Source of the DNA: Jannaschia pagri | Lineage (GTDB): Bacteria; Pseudomonadota; Alphaproteobacteria; Rhodobacterales; Rhodobacteraceae | Reading direction: 5' to 3' | NCBI RefSeq assembly: GCF_019655435.1 | Contig: NZ_BPFH01000004.1 | Span: 310,001 to 374,000 of the forward strand | DNA length: 64,000 bases | Shown here: positions 7,346 through 15,455 of the stretch, in pieces | Layout: every line of letters begins with the position of its first letter | How positions within the stretch are numbered: the stretch's first letter is position 1 | The notes under the pieces: model-generated | Database searches by the model: none | Told to the model about the DNA's origin: nothing | Seen by the model: only the letters and a program-made list of their open reading frames with translations | Translations under genes and position numbers: made by a program

Positions 7346-8267
7346 GCGGCAACTTGAGCATGACCGCCAGGTGCTGCGCCTGCGGATAGCATCAGTCGGG
7401 CACCAAATCGCGCCTGATCGCTTGGCGACCACAGCCAGCGCTGTCGCGGTCGAACGCGGATCAGACGTGCTGGCCAAGGCTGGTTCCGTGGCACGGGCAA
7501 ACCCCGCGCCGGTTGCTTTGGTGACCACCGGCTTGGGTTGGTTGGCGCTCAGGGCGTTCGGCAGCGCCCCAGCTCAGAAGCGCCCCGCATACGACGAGAC
7601 CACGACACCGATTGTGTCGTGCTTTCGCCAAACGCCCATGACCAGCGCGACCTTTGAGGCGCGCCTATCCAAAGCAAATCGCGCCACACCAGGCCGATTT
7701 GGAACCGAACACTTTGAAGGAGACCATAAGATGTCGACCTACCACCCTGATATGACCGCAGCGAAAGCCACGCAGGCCAAAGCCCGCGCTTACGCGTCGC
7801 TCGATGACCTCCGCGCGCGCATTGAAGACGGGCTTGAGGGGCTGCCAGAGGACGCCAAAGCGCGCGTTCGATCCGCGCGGGAGGCGGCCATTGCCGCCCA
7901 GGCTCAGGTGCAGGAGCAGGCCAAGACGGCGGCACAGAAAGCCCGAGACACCGCGCGGGACAATCCGCTGCTGATCGGGGTACTGGCCTTCGCCGCTGGG
8001 GCGGCCATCGCGGCAGCCTTGCCACGCACCCGCATCGAAGATCAGACCTTTGGTCAGCACCGAGATCGGCTGTTCGACGAGGCTGATCGCCTGCTGCGGG
8101 ATGAACTTGCAAAGGCGACGGCTGCCGCCGAGGATGCTCTGGCGACCGGTCAGGCCCGCGCCAAGGCGGCTGCGGCTGATGTAGCGGAAGTAACAAAATC
8201 CTCCGTGGCGGGGCTGGACCCCAAGGTCGATTGGCCCGCTGCCGTGGCCTCGGTACGCGCCTCCTGA
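7323..8267 (+). CDS. DUF3618-family membrane-associated stress protein
   Basis: A 314-residue protein. The first 50 residues match DUF3618 (ALERQLEHDRQVLRLRIASV). A hydrophobic segment ANPAPVALVTTGLGWLALR follows, then a charged linker. A long alanine-rich helical region (about 145-205) leads to a second hydrophobic segment, DNPLLIGVLAFAAGAAIAAA, and then ALPRTRIEDQTFGQHRD. This two-segment layout is usual for Roseobacter DUF3618 proteins; their function is unknown. GAAGGAG overlaps the end of the preceding gene. A second strong ribosome site (GAAGGAGACC) precedes an internal in-frame ATG at 7731 and could yield a shorter form of 178 residues. Confidence 0.82.
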   Translation: MADLSALERQLEHDRQVLRLRIASVGHQIAPDRLATTASAVAVERGSDVLAKAGSVARANPAPVALVTTGLGWLALRAFGSAPAQKRPAYDETTTPIVSCFRQTPMTSATFEARLSKANRATPGRFGTEHFEGDHKMSTYHPDMTAAKATQAKARAYASLDDLRARIEDGLEGLPEDAKARVRSAREAAIAAQAQVQEQAKTAAQKARDTARDNPLLIGVLAFAAGAAIAAALPRTRIEDQTFGQHRDRLFDEADRLLRDELAKATAAAEDALATGQARAKAAAADVAEVTKSSVAGLDPKVDWPAAVASVRAS

Positions 8268-8289
8268 CGCGAGGACCCGCCCACAGTTT

Positions 8290-8318
8290 GGCCCCGCCCG
8301 GTTGTGCCGCGCGGGGCC
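8290..8318 (+). terminator. GC-rich hairpin after the DUF3618 gene
   Basis: GGCCCCGC (8290-8297) pairs with GCGGGGCC (8311-8318) around a 13-base loop. No T-run follows, so it may be a weak terminator or an mRNA-stabilising stem between the stress operon and the YihY/BrkB gene. Confidence 0.4.
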
Positions 8319-8346
8319 ATGTCCGTTCCTTAAGCCGGAGCTTGCT

Positions 8347-9324
8347 ATGATCGACGCGTCCTCCACCCTGGTCCCCAAGTCCATTGGTCAGACGGGGCGC
8401 GGGGCCCGCCGACCGTCACAAATCCCCTTGCGCGGTGTGTTCCAGGTAGCCAAGCGGGTCACGCGACGATTGATGGACACACAGTTATCGCTGATCTCTG
8501 CGGGTGTGGCATTCTTCGGTCTTCTGGCGGTTTTTCCAGCACTCTCCGCGCTCGTCGCCTTGGGGGGTGTTCTTCTGACACCTGTTGAAATCGCCACACA
8601 GATTGATCCGCTCCTGGCCACATTGCCACCTGCGGCAGCCGAGATCATTTCCGGCCAGCTGTCGGCCCTCGCCGCGACCAGCAATGACACGCTGAGCTGG
8701 ACGCTGGCCTTGGGTCTTTTGATTGCGGTGTTTTCCGCCAGCCGTGGCACGCTGAACCTGATGACGGGGCTGAACGTTGCTTACGAAGAGCGGGAACGGC
8801 GAAACTTCTTCGTGGTGCAGATCATGGCCCTCATGATCACAGTCGTTGGCCTGATCGGCTTCGTCCTAACGCTCGCCACCGTGGCCGTGCTGCCATTCAT
8901 TGCGCAGCTTGTGGGGGAGAACAGCTTGACGGCACAGCTCATCCTCATCGCCCGCTGGCCCTTTCTGGTAGCGGTCGCCGTCTTTTCGTTTGGGGCGCTG
9001 TACAAGTTCGGCCCGTCCCGGCGCCCCGCGCGGTGGCGATGGGTCACGCCCGGCGCGGCCTTGGCCGTCGCGGTCTGGCTTGGGGCGACTGTTGGGTTTT
9101 CTTGGTACGTCTCCACGTTCGGAACCTACGCGGAGACCTTCGGCGCCTTGGCGGGTGTCATCGTTTTGATGTTGTGGCTGTTTTTGTCCAGCTTTGCCTT
9201 GCTCCTCGGCGCTTTGGTCGATGCTGAATTGGAGGCGCAAACCGCCGCCGACAGCACAATAGGCCCAGCCCGCCCCATCGGACATAGGGGCGCTGTCAAA
9301 GCCGATACGGTCGAGGGTCGGTAG
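8347..9324 (+). CDS. YihY/BrkB family inner membrane protein
   Basis: A 325-residue protein with six predicted membrane segments and the family layout. RLMDTQLSLISAGVAFFGLL forms the first segment with its preceding helix; LGLLIAVFSASRGTLNLM, then the stretch from 220 on (FGALYKFGPSRRPARWRW, PGAALAVAVWLG) and a final segment near MLWLFLSSFALLLGALVDAE. The family was once called ribonuclease BN by error; its transport or other role is unresolved. The ATG at 8347 follows CCGGAG. It is the last gene on this strand in the stress island and ends three bases before the stop of the convergent AI-2E-family gene. Confidence 0.88.
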   Translation: MIDASSTLVPKSIGQTGRGARRPSQIPLRGVFQVAKRVTRRLMDTQLSLISAGVAFFGLLAVFPALSALVALGGVLLTPVEIATQIDPLLATLPPAAAEIISGQLSALAATSNDTLSWTLALGLLIAVFSASRGTLNLMTGLNVAYEERERRNFFVVQIMALMITVVGLIGFVLTLATVAVLPFIAQLVGENSLTAQLILIARWPFLVAVAVFSFGALYKFGPSRRPARWRWVTPGAALAVAVWLGATVGFSWYVSTFGTYAETFGALAGVIVLMLWLFLSSFALLLGALVDAELEAQTAADSTIGPARPIGHRGAVKADTVEGR

Positions 9325-9327
9325 CGG

Positions 9328-10344
9328 TCACGTCGCCCTCCGCGCTTGGACCAGAAACAGCGTCCAGACCACCAGTGGGATCGCCACAAACCCGCCGAGA
9401 GGTCCCCAGAGCCACAGCCAAAAAATCAGGGAGAGAAAGACAAACAATGGGTTGAGTGACATATGCCTGCCGACCAGGGCTGGCGTGACGAACTGTGCCT
9501 CAACCATGTTGAAGCCCACAAAGACCAGGGCAGGGACGAATGACATAATCCCGTCAAACGTCACAATCCCACCCAGTAGTAGCGCGACCGCAATCATCGC
9601 TGGGCCAAGATACATGACAAAGTTCAACAGAAAGGTGGCCACGCCCCAAAGAACGGGTTCCGGCATGCCCAAAACCGCCATCGCCAAACTAACGCAGCAG
9701 CCAAAGCCAAAATTGATGCAGGTGATGGTCAGGAAATAGCGGGACACCTGACCTTCCGCATCACGCAACGTCTCGGACGTGATGGAGGCGATCTGATTGG
9801 AGATCTGACGATAGAGGTCGGCCCGGCCTGTCAGGAAAAAGAAGAGCGTGCCGAGAAACACCAGAATGCCCGCCAGCAACGCCGGCCCGTAGGACAGGGC
9901 ATCGAACAGGCTTGGCACGGCCATTGCGGTGCTTGAACCAGACGCCTCTTCCCCGTCAGGGTCGGTGAGGGCCTCCGAAACACTGTCTTGCAGTTCTTGG
10001 ACACCGCCGACCGCATCGCGCAGAAACCGCAGGAGATCTTCGAGTTCGGCCCATAGGATCGGAGCCTGGGACACCGCGCGCGACAGGGAGGGTTCGATTG
10101 CGAAAAACAGAAGGCTCGCTAGCCCCGAGAAGACGATGAGGACGACAAAGGCCGCAGCGGCCGCGCCCAGGCCAAGCCGGGACAGGAAATCCATCGCAGG
10201 CGCGAGCACAACGCCCAACACAATGGCCGCGAGGGCAGGGGCCAATATGGGTTGCGCGTATTCGAGCGCCGCTCCGGTTGCGACGCACGCAAGCAGCACA
10301 AGGGAGGACGTGGCCCAGACGGAGGGTTTGCGGTCATGCATCAT
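9328..10344 (-). CDS. AI-2E family transporter (TqsA/PerM-like permease)
   Basis: A 338-residue polytopic protein with the AI-2E/UPF0118 layout. Two or three N-terminal membrane segments are followed by an amphipathic region (about 80-140) and a C-terminal bundle containing FLLNFVMYLGPAMIAVALLL and VFVGFNMVEAQFVTPALVGR. Members export AI-2, act as Na+/H+ antiporters or have unknown substrates, so the substrate is not assigned. Two consecutive ATG codons (10344, 10341) start the frame and no ribosome site precedes them. The EcfG-type -10 element lies only 7-9 bases before the first ATG, which suggests a leaderless transcript. Confidence 0.86.
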   Translation of the reverse strand: MMHDRKPSVWATSSLVLLACVATGAALEYAQPILAPALAAIVLGVVLAPAMDFLSRLGLGAAAAAFVVLIVFSGLASLLFFAIEPSLSRAVSQAPILWAELEDLLRFLRDAVGGVQELQDSVSEALTDPDGEEASGSSTAMAVPSLFDALSYGPALLAGILVFLGTLFFFLTGRADLYRQISNQIASITSETLRDAEGQVSRYFLTITCINFGFGCCVSLAMAVLGMPEPVLWGVATFLLNFVMYLGPAMIAVALLLGGIVTFDGIMSFVPALVFVGFNMVEAQFVTPALVGRHMSLNPLFVFLSLIFWLWLWGPLGGFVAIPLVVWTLFLVQARRAT

Positions 10345-10350
10345 GATGAG

Positions 10351-10375
10351 AACACATAAGCCGCAACGCAGTTCC
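10351..10375 (-). promoter_or_regulatory. EcfG-type promoter for the AI-2E-family transporter
   Basis: On the minus strand GGAAC (10375-10371), a 17-base gap and GTT (10353-10351). Spacing equals that at dps and phyR/nepR. The gene's first ATG is at 10344, so the expected transcript start falls at or next to the start codon. Confidence 0.6.
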
Positions 10376-10516
10376 TACGAGTGGCTAAAACCATAGCCCC
10401 CTGGGCGGAGGCTTTTGCGACTCGCCTGAGCAGGCGATCAGCACCCGTCGACGCCGCGCGCGTTGAACGATATGAGCAGCCCCATCACATGAACTTGTCT
10501 CCGTAGGCTGAAGACC

Positions 10517-11509
10517 ATGGAACTCGACACACATGCAACACTGTCCGTCGCCCCGATGATGGACTGGACGGATCGCCATTGCCGGGCATTCCACCGGGTG
10601 ATGTCCCGTCGGACGCTGCTCTACACCGAGATGGTGACCGCCGCGGCTTTGGTGCGGGGCGGGGCAGTGCATTTGCTTGACTTTGACGCGGCGGAGCACC
10701 CGGTGGCGTTGCAACTTGGCGGGTCGGACCCCTTGGAACTGGCCCGCGCGACGGCCCTCGCCGTGGAACGGGGATATGCCGAGGTCAACTTGAACGTTGG
10801 CTGTCCGTCGGACCGGGTCCAATCGGGACACTTCGGGGCGGTCCTGATGGAGCAGCCGGACCTCGTCGCGCGCTGTGTCGCCGAGATGATCAACGCGGCA
10901 GGCGACGTCCCGGTTACGGTCAAATGCCGCATTGGGGTCGACGATCAAACGCCGGAGGAGGTCCTGCCGGATTTCCTAGCTCGGATCCGCGACGCAGGGG
11001 TGCGGCGCGTGACCGTCCATGCGCGCAAGGCCTGGCTCCAGGGGCTGAGTCCCAAGGAAAACAGGGACATCCCGCCGTTGGATTATGAACTGGTGTACCG
11101 TATGGCGACGGCCTTTCCCGATCTGCATCTCTCGATCAACGGCGGAATCACGACATTGGATGAGGTGGCCGGTCACCTGCGTCACATGAAGGGCGTCATG
11201 GTTGGGCGCGCCGCCTACCATGACCCCGCTGCGATCCTGATGCGGGCGGATACGCGCATTTTCGGCGCAGAGAGCGATCCCTGTCCGACCCGACACGACG
11301 CAGTTCTGGCGATGGTGCCCCATATCGAGGCGCACCTGGACGCCGGTGGCAAGCTCGGCCAAGTCACACGTCACATGCTGGGCACCTTCGCGGGTCAGCC
11401 CGGCGCCCGAGGGTGGCGCCGAACGCTGTCAGAGGGGGCGACTCGCCCCGGCGCCGGGATCGACGTTTTGCATGAGGCGCTGTCTTGCGTCACCGAGGCG
11501 GCGGCTTGA
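10517..11509 (+). CDS. dusA: tRNA-dihydrouridine(20/20a) synthase DusA
   Basis: A 330-residue FMN enzyme that reduces uridine to dihydrouridine in the tRNA D-loop. It shows the DusA N-terminus (SVAPMMDWTDRHCRAFHR), the catalytic Cys96 in NVGCPSDRVQSGHFGA, VTVKCRIGVDD, the ARKAWLQGLSPKENR stretch peculiar to DusA, and LSINGGI for FMN binding. Length and motifs separate it from the DusB gene at 45745. It starts 172 bases from the divergent AI-2E-family gene and ends 28 bases from the convergent DUF1289 gene. No unusual features. Confidence 0.96.
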   Translation: MELDTHATLSVAPMMDWTDRHCRAFHRVMSRRTLLYTEMVTAAALVRGGAVHLLDFDAAEHPVALQLGGSDPLELARATALAVERGYAEVNLNVGCPSDRVQSGHFGAVLMEQPDLVARCVAEMINAAGDVPVTVKCRIGVDDQTPEEVLPDFLARIRDAGVRRVTVHARKAWLQGLSPKENRDIPPLDYELVYRMATAFPDLHLSINGGITTLDEVAGHLRHMKGVMVGRAAYHDPAAILMRADTRIFGAESDPCPTRHDAVLAMVPHIEAHLDAGGKLGQVTRHMLGTFAGQPGARGWRRTLSEGATRPGAGIDVLHEALSCVTEAAA

Positions 11510-11537
11510 CGACCTCACGCGACCAACACGTCGTCAG

Positions 11538-11780
11538 CTATCGTTTCAGTCGGGCGCTGCGCCCGCCCCGGCGGCCCGTGGGCGCGGCCACTCGGTCTGG
11601 AAGATCCGCCATGATCATGCGCCGCGCCTCTGGGGACATTCGTGACCATTCGGTGATCTCATCCATTGTGCGCTTGCATCCCGTGCACAGGCGCGTCTCC
11701 GGGTGGACGACGCAAACGCGAATGCAGGGGCTTTCGATCTCGGCGCGGGACCAGATTTTGTCGGACGTAGGGTCATTCAT
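11538..11780 (-). CDS. DUF1289 domain-containing small cysteine protein
   Basis: An 80-residue protein with the DUF1289 pattern SPCIRVCVVHPETRLCTGC followed by RTMDEITEWSRMSPEARR. Four conserved cysteines suggest a metal or iron-sulfur site, although the biochemical role is unknown. The start at 11780 gives a TCAT/ATGA overlap with the ruvX stop, making it the third gene of ccmI-ruvX-DUF1289. A longer frame reaching 11933 would lie within ruvX and is unlikely. The C-terminus is arginine-rich. Confidence 0.85.
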   Translation of the reverse strand: MNDPTSDKIWSRAEIESPCIRVCVVHPETRLCTGCKRTMDEITEWSRMSPEARRMIMADLPDRVAAPTGRRGGRSARLKR

Positions 11781-12253
11781 TGCTTTGGTCCCAAGTGGCG
11801 CAGGCGGTCTAGCGCCCCTTGCAGGATATATCCAGCCGCCACATGGTCGATGACCTTCGCACGACGTTTGCGGGTCGTATCCGCCTCCAGCAAGGCGCGC
11901 TCTGCGGCGACGGTGGACAGGCGTTCGTCCCAAAAGGTGATCGGCACATCGCTGCGGCGGGCAAAGTTCCGGGCAAAGGCCCGGGTCGACTGCAGGCGCG
12001 GACCCTCGCTGCCATCCATGTTCAGCGGCATCCCGAGAACGATGCCCTGGATCTCCCGCGCTGCCAGGATTTCCTCCAAGGCTATGGCGTCCGCCGTGAA
12101 CTTCGTGCGCCGGATCGTCCGCAGGGGGGAGGCCACGCTGCGCAGACTGTCAGAGACCGCCACCCCGATGGTTTTCGTCCCTAAATCCAGCCCCATGAGG
12201 CCGCCGAAGGCGGGCAGAACGGCGGCAAACTCCGCCACATCATCATGGATCAC
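11777..12253 (-). CDS. ruvX: RuvX/YqgF family RNase H-like putative Holliday junction resolvase
   Basis: This 158-residue protein has the YqgF/RuvX RNase H-like fold. MGLDLGTKTIGVAVSD carries the first catalytic Asp, VLGMPLNMDGSEG is the second conserved strand-loop, FWDERLSTVAAE carries the Glu region, and KVIDHVAAGYILQ the last acidic residue. Members are implicated in pre-16S rRNA 5' end processing, and resolvase activity has been proposed. It overlaps the ccmI stop by four bases (ATGA) and the DUF1289 start likewise, so it sits mid-operon. Confidence 0.93.
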   Translation of the reverse strand: MIHDDVAEFAAVLPAFGGLMGLDLGTKTIGVAVSDSLRSVASPLRTIRRTKFTADAIALEEILAAREIQGIVLGMPLNMDGSEGPRLQSTRAFARNFARRSDVPITFWDERLSTVAAERALLEADTTRKRRAKVIDHVAAGYILQGALDRLRHLGPKQ

Positions 12254-13464
12254 GGGGCCAGGCCCGCCCGGTCAGCGGCCCGTGCCAAGATGTCGAGCGC
12301 GCCTTGGTCGCCGTCGAAAACCAGCTTCGATTCTTCATAGACGGCCGAGGCAGCGTCCAAGCGCCCCATGACGCCATAGGCCGTGATCAGCCGGCCCCAA
12401 TCCTGCGGGGGACCACCGTCGGAGGCGAGCCGCGCCGCCAGGCCCTCGACCATGCCGCCAATGGCCTCCATCCTTTCTTCCATGGACAGGGCGGCCATCG
12501 CCTCCACGGCCTCGGGCGAGGGACCGCCGGACGATGCCCCGCCAGGGCTTGGCAACTGATCCAAAGGCGTGGGGTCGCCCGCCGCGCGGGAGACCGCTTC
12601 GATCTGACCATAAATCGGTGGCAGCCATGGGGCGTCTGGGTTGCTGTCCCCGACCAACCGGCGCCAGATGGGCCAGGCCAGGTCTGGCCGACCGCCCTGG
12701 GCATACATCAGCCCCAGGTAATAGCGGGCAGATCCATTTCTCGGGTCAAGCTCCAGCGTCCGGGTCAGGGCCTGCTCCGCCTCAGGGGAGACATAGCCCG
12801 CAGCGGCCAGGATCATAAGCTCCGCCAGGAGAGCGAAATCCGCGGCCTGGGCGTCGTCCCCGAGAATTGCGATGACCCGGTCTTGCGCCCGCCAAGCTGC
12901 TTCAAGATCGCCGAGGCCGCTTTCGGTGTTCACAGCCAACCGCCAGCCCCGCAAATCGTCGGGTCGCTCTTGCAGGACGGTGCGCAACTGGTTCGCCATC
13001 TCGGTGATTTCAGGGCGGCTGTCGTCGATGGTGTCGGGCACCTCCGCCTCGGCAAGGGCCTGTCCGGCCCGTGTGGCGCGCTGTGCTTCGATCTCATTGA
13101 TTCTGGCGGCCAATGGCAGGTCGCCGTAACCCGGCGCCCCCAACAACCCGTAGGTCGCACCCGCTGTCAGCGCCACAACCACCGCGACGATGGCCATTCC
13201 CAACCAGCGACTGCCGACTGCGCCCCTACTTTGTGCCTGAGCGGCTTTGTCAGCGGCCAACAACCGCCGGGCGACCTCCGCCCGGGTGGCGGCGGCTTCG
13301 GGCGCGGCAATGACACCCCGCGCCAGGTCGCGGTCCAACTCTTTCAGTTGGTCGCGATAGACAGCGACATCCGGTGCGGTGACCGTTGGTGGCGTGCGAA
13401 ACGCCAAGAGGATCAGCGCCAGACAGACCAAGGTCAGCGCGACGACGACGATCCAGAAAATCAT
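12250..13464 (-). CDS. ccmI: CcmI, c-type cytochrome maturation protein
   Basis: A 404-residue membrane protein of cytochrome c maturation, which presents apocytochrome c to the heme ligation complex. The first membrane segment is MIFWIVVVALTLVCLALILL. A cytoplasmic loop with YRDQLKELDRDLARGVI, typical of the CcmI N-terminal domain, follows, then a second membrane segment near residues 110-130. The rest is a periplasmic TPR-like domain (about 180-400). GGAGACACATC precedes the ATG at 13464. The frame stays open upstream to 13701 but lacks a matching start. No other ccm genes lie in the window. It is divergent from soxB. Confidence 0.9.
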   Translation of the reverse strand: MIFWIVVVALTLVCLALILLAFRTPPTVTAPDVAVYRDQLKELDRDLARGVIAAPEAAATRAEVARRLLAADKAAQAQSRGAVGSRWLGMAIVAVVVALTAGATYGLLGAPGYGDLPLAARINEIEAQRATRAGQALAEAEVPDTIDDSRPEITEMANQLRTVLQERPDDLRGWRLAVNTESGLGDLEAAWRAQDRVIAILGDDAQAADFALLAELMILAAAGYVSPEAEQALTRTLELDPRNGSARYYLGLMYAQGGRPDLAWPIWRRLVGDSNPDAPWLPPIYGQIEAVSRAAGDPTPLDQLPSPGGASSGGPSPEAVEAMAALSMEERMEAIGGMVEGLAARLASDGGPPQDWGRLITAYGVMGRLDAASAVYEESKLVFDGDQGALDILARAADRAGLAP

Positions 13465-13675
13465 GATGTGTCTCCGGTCAGGTTTCGAGACTCCTACCGC
13501 CCCCCGACGGGGACCGAAAGGCCGGATGGCGGGGGTGTGATCGCAGGTCGCGTTGGACCGCTGCCGCCCCATGTCGCAAAGAGTCCTTGAGGTGCCGTTT
13601 GACTTCCGCCGAGGACGCGGTGCGCTTCGTACACCCGAACAAGCGCCGGTCGCGCGCGCCAGAAGGACCATTGGC

Positions 13676-14920
13676 ATGAGACGCTTTTCTGCATTCGCCA
13701 TCGCCCGAGAGGCGCTGCGCCATCACGAAGGCTGGGGCCGGACCTGGGCCAAGCGCCCGCCAAAGGCACGGTATGATGTCATTATCGTTGGCGCGGGTGG
13801 GCACGGGCTTGCCACCGCTTATTACCTGGGCCGCAATTTTGGCATCACGAACGTGGCGATCCTGGAAAAGGGCTGGCTCGGCGGCGGCAATACGGGGCGG
13901 AACACCACGATTATCCGTTCGAACTACCTGCAAGACCCATCGGCCGCGATCTACGAAAAGTCCCGCGATCTGTATGAGACGCTCAGCCAGGACCTGAACT
14001 ACAACATTATGTTCAGCCCACGGGGGGTCATCATGTTGGCCCAGACCCACCATGAGGTCCGGGGCTATAAGCGGACGGCGCATGCCAATTCCTTGCAAGG
14101 TGTGTCAACGGAATGGATCGAGCCCGACCGGGTGAAGGAATTGTGCCCCATCATGAACATCGACGGCCCGCGTTATCCGGTGTTGGGCGGGCTATGGCAG
14201 GCCCGCGGCGGCACGGCACGGCACGATGCGGTGGCCTGGGGGCTGGCACGTGCCTGCACTGACATGGGGATGGACATCATCCAAAAATGCGAAGTCACCG
14301 GGATCGACCGGGATGGCGGGCGCGTGACAGGCGTGCAAACCACCCAAGGCCCGATTGCCTGTGACAAACTCGGCGTGGTGGTTGCCGGTCACTCAGGCGT
14401 GTTGGCGCAGATGGCTGGCTTCCGATTGCCGCTTGAGTCCGTGGCGCTCCAGGCGCTTGTCTCCGAACCCATCAAGCCCTGTATGGACGTCGTCGTGATG
14501 GCGAACACCGTGCACGGGTATATGAGCCAATCCGACAAGGGTGAGATGGTGATTGGGGGCGGCACGGACGGCTTCAACAATTACACCCAGCGGGGCAGTT
14601 TCCAGCACATAGAAGAGACGCTTCGCGCCTTGACCGAAACCTTCCCCATGATTTCCCGTCTCAAGATGCTGCGCCAATGGGGCGGGATCGTAGATGTGAC
14701 CGGCGACCGATCTCCGATCCTGTCGAAAACACCAGTGGACGGAATGTTCATCAACTGCGGATGGGGGACGGGCGGGTTCAAAGCCATCCCCGGCTCCGGT
14801 TGGGGCATGGCCGAGCTGATCGCCCGGGGGCACTCACCGCTGACCGAAGCCTTTGGCCTAGATCGCTTTCGCGAAGGGCGATTCATCGACGAAAGCGTTG
14901 CCGCAGGAGTGGCCCACTGA
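13676..14920 (+). CDS. soxB: Sarcosine oxidase subunit beta
   Basis: A 414-residue flavoprotein subunit of heterotetrameric sarcosine oxidase, which demethylates sarcosine to glycine and releases H2O2, with formaldehyde transferred to tetrahydrofolate. It has the Rossmann FAD motif DVIIVGAGGHGLATAYYLG (residues 34-52), NTGRNTTIIRSNYL near the flavin site, and the C-terminal INCGWGTGGFKAIPGSG. The ATG at 13676 follows AGAAGGACC; the frame stays open upstream without a better start. It is the first gene of soxB-(49-residue ORF)-soxD-soxA-soxG. The 319 bases after it are unusual for this operon, where soxD normally follows closely. Confidence 0.95.
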   Translation: MRRFSAFAIAREALRHHEGWGRTWAKRPPKARYDVIIVGAGGHGLATAYYLGRNFGITNVAILEKGWLGGGNTGRNTTIIRSNYLQDPSAAIYEKSRDLYETLSQDLNYNIMFSPRGVIMLAQTHHEVRGYKRTAHANSLQGVSTEWIEPDRVKELCPIMNIDGPRYPVLGGLWQARGGTARHDAVAWGLARACTDMGMDIIQKCEVTGIDRDGGRVTGVQTTQGPIACDKLGVVVAGHSGVLAQMAGFRLPLESVALQALVSEPIKPCMDVVVMANTVHGYMSQSDKGEMVIGGGTDGFNNYTQRGSFQHIEETLRALTETFPMISRLKMLRQWGGIVDVTGDRSPILSKTPVDGMFINCGWGTGGFKAIPGSGWGMAELIARGHSPLTEAFGLDRFREGRFIDESVAAGVAH

Positions 14921-15239
14921 TGAAAATTCCCGCATCATTTGCTCTGACGCAACCGCGCAGATTGCGTTTCTCACCCCGGAACACTGTGTTTTGGCGCACG
15001 TTCGGGTCTTCCAAAGCGAGAGACGGTCTAGGGGTCTGGGGGGGCGAGCGTGCCAGCCTTTCGCGCGTAAATCCATTTGTTGTCAGTTCTATAAGGGGAA
15101 AGGGATCCGACGTCATGTACGCCGTCAAGTTGGCACTGGCTGGTCACGTCGACTGCGCTTCCCCTTCATTAGGGGGCTTTCAACGCAAGTTTGACGCGCT
15201 ATTGTCCCATTGTGGTCATAATTTAAAGGGCCGGAGACA
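14921..15239 (+). other. Non-coding gap inside the sarcosine oxidase cluster
   Basis: 319 bases between soxB and the 49-codon ORF. Frames here give proteins of unlikely composition, and I found no tRNA, clear hairpin terminator or EcfG box. A promoter for the distal genes could lie here, because the run at 15060-15240 is less GC-rich than its surroundings, but I cannot name one. Confidence 0.4.
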
Positions 15240-15389
15240 ATGGACAATTTCGGATCCCGTCGCCCGCGCGGCGTCAACTTTATCCTCGGCGGCACGCTTG
15301 TCGCCTGTGCATTCCTGGCGTTTTCTCTGTTCAGCGGACAGGTCGACCTGGGAATTGGCGTTCCTGACGTGCGGATCGACCGACCCTAA
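15240..15389 (+). CDS. 49-residue single-membrane-segment protein within the sox cluster
   Basis: Open frame of 49 codons from ATG 15240 to TAA 15387-15389, preceded by CCGGAGACA, a good ribosome site. The product has a basic N-terminus (NFGSRRPRGVNF), one hydrophobic helix (ILGGTLVACAFLAFSLFSG, about residues 15-33) and a short acidic/hydrophobic tail ending VPDVRIDRP. I do not recognise it. Its position between soxB and soxD on the same strand suggests co-transcription. It could be a small membrane-anchored accessory protein or an unrelated gene. Positive charge before the helix would favour an N-in topology. Confidence 0.6.
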   Translation: MDNFGSRRPRGVNFILGGTLVACAFLAFSLFSGQVDLGIGVPDVRIDRP

Positions 15390-15455
15390 ACCGGCTACGG
15401 CAAGGGGCTGGCCGGAGGCAACAGGGCCCTCGCGCGGTGCTGTGGCGGTGCAGCC

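Noticed and set aside
7323-8267. A fusion of two formerly separate genes
   Set aside because: The two-part layout (DUF3618 at the front, alanine-rich helix and PRTR motif at the back) is, to my knowledge, usual for Roseobacter DUF3618 proteins, so I kept one gene and noted only the internal start.
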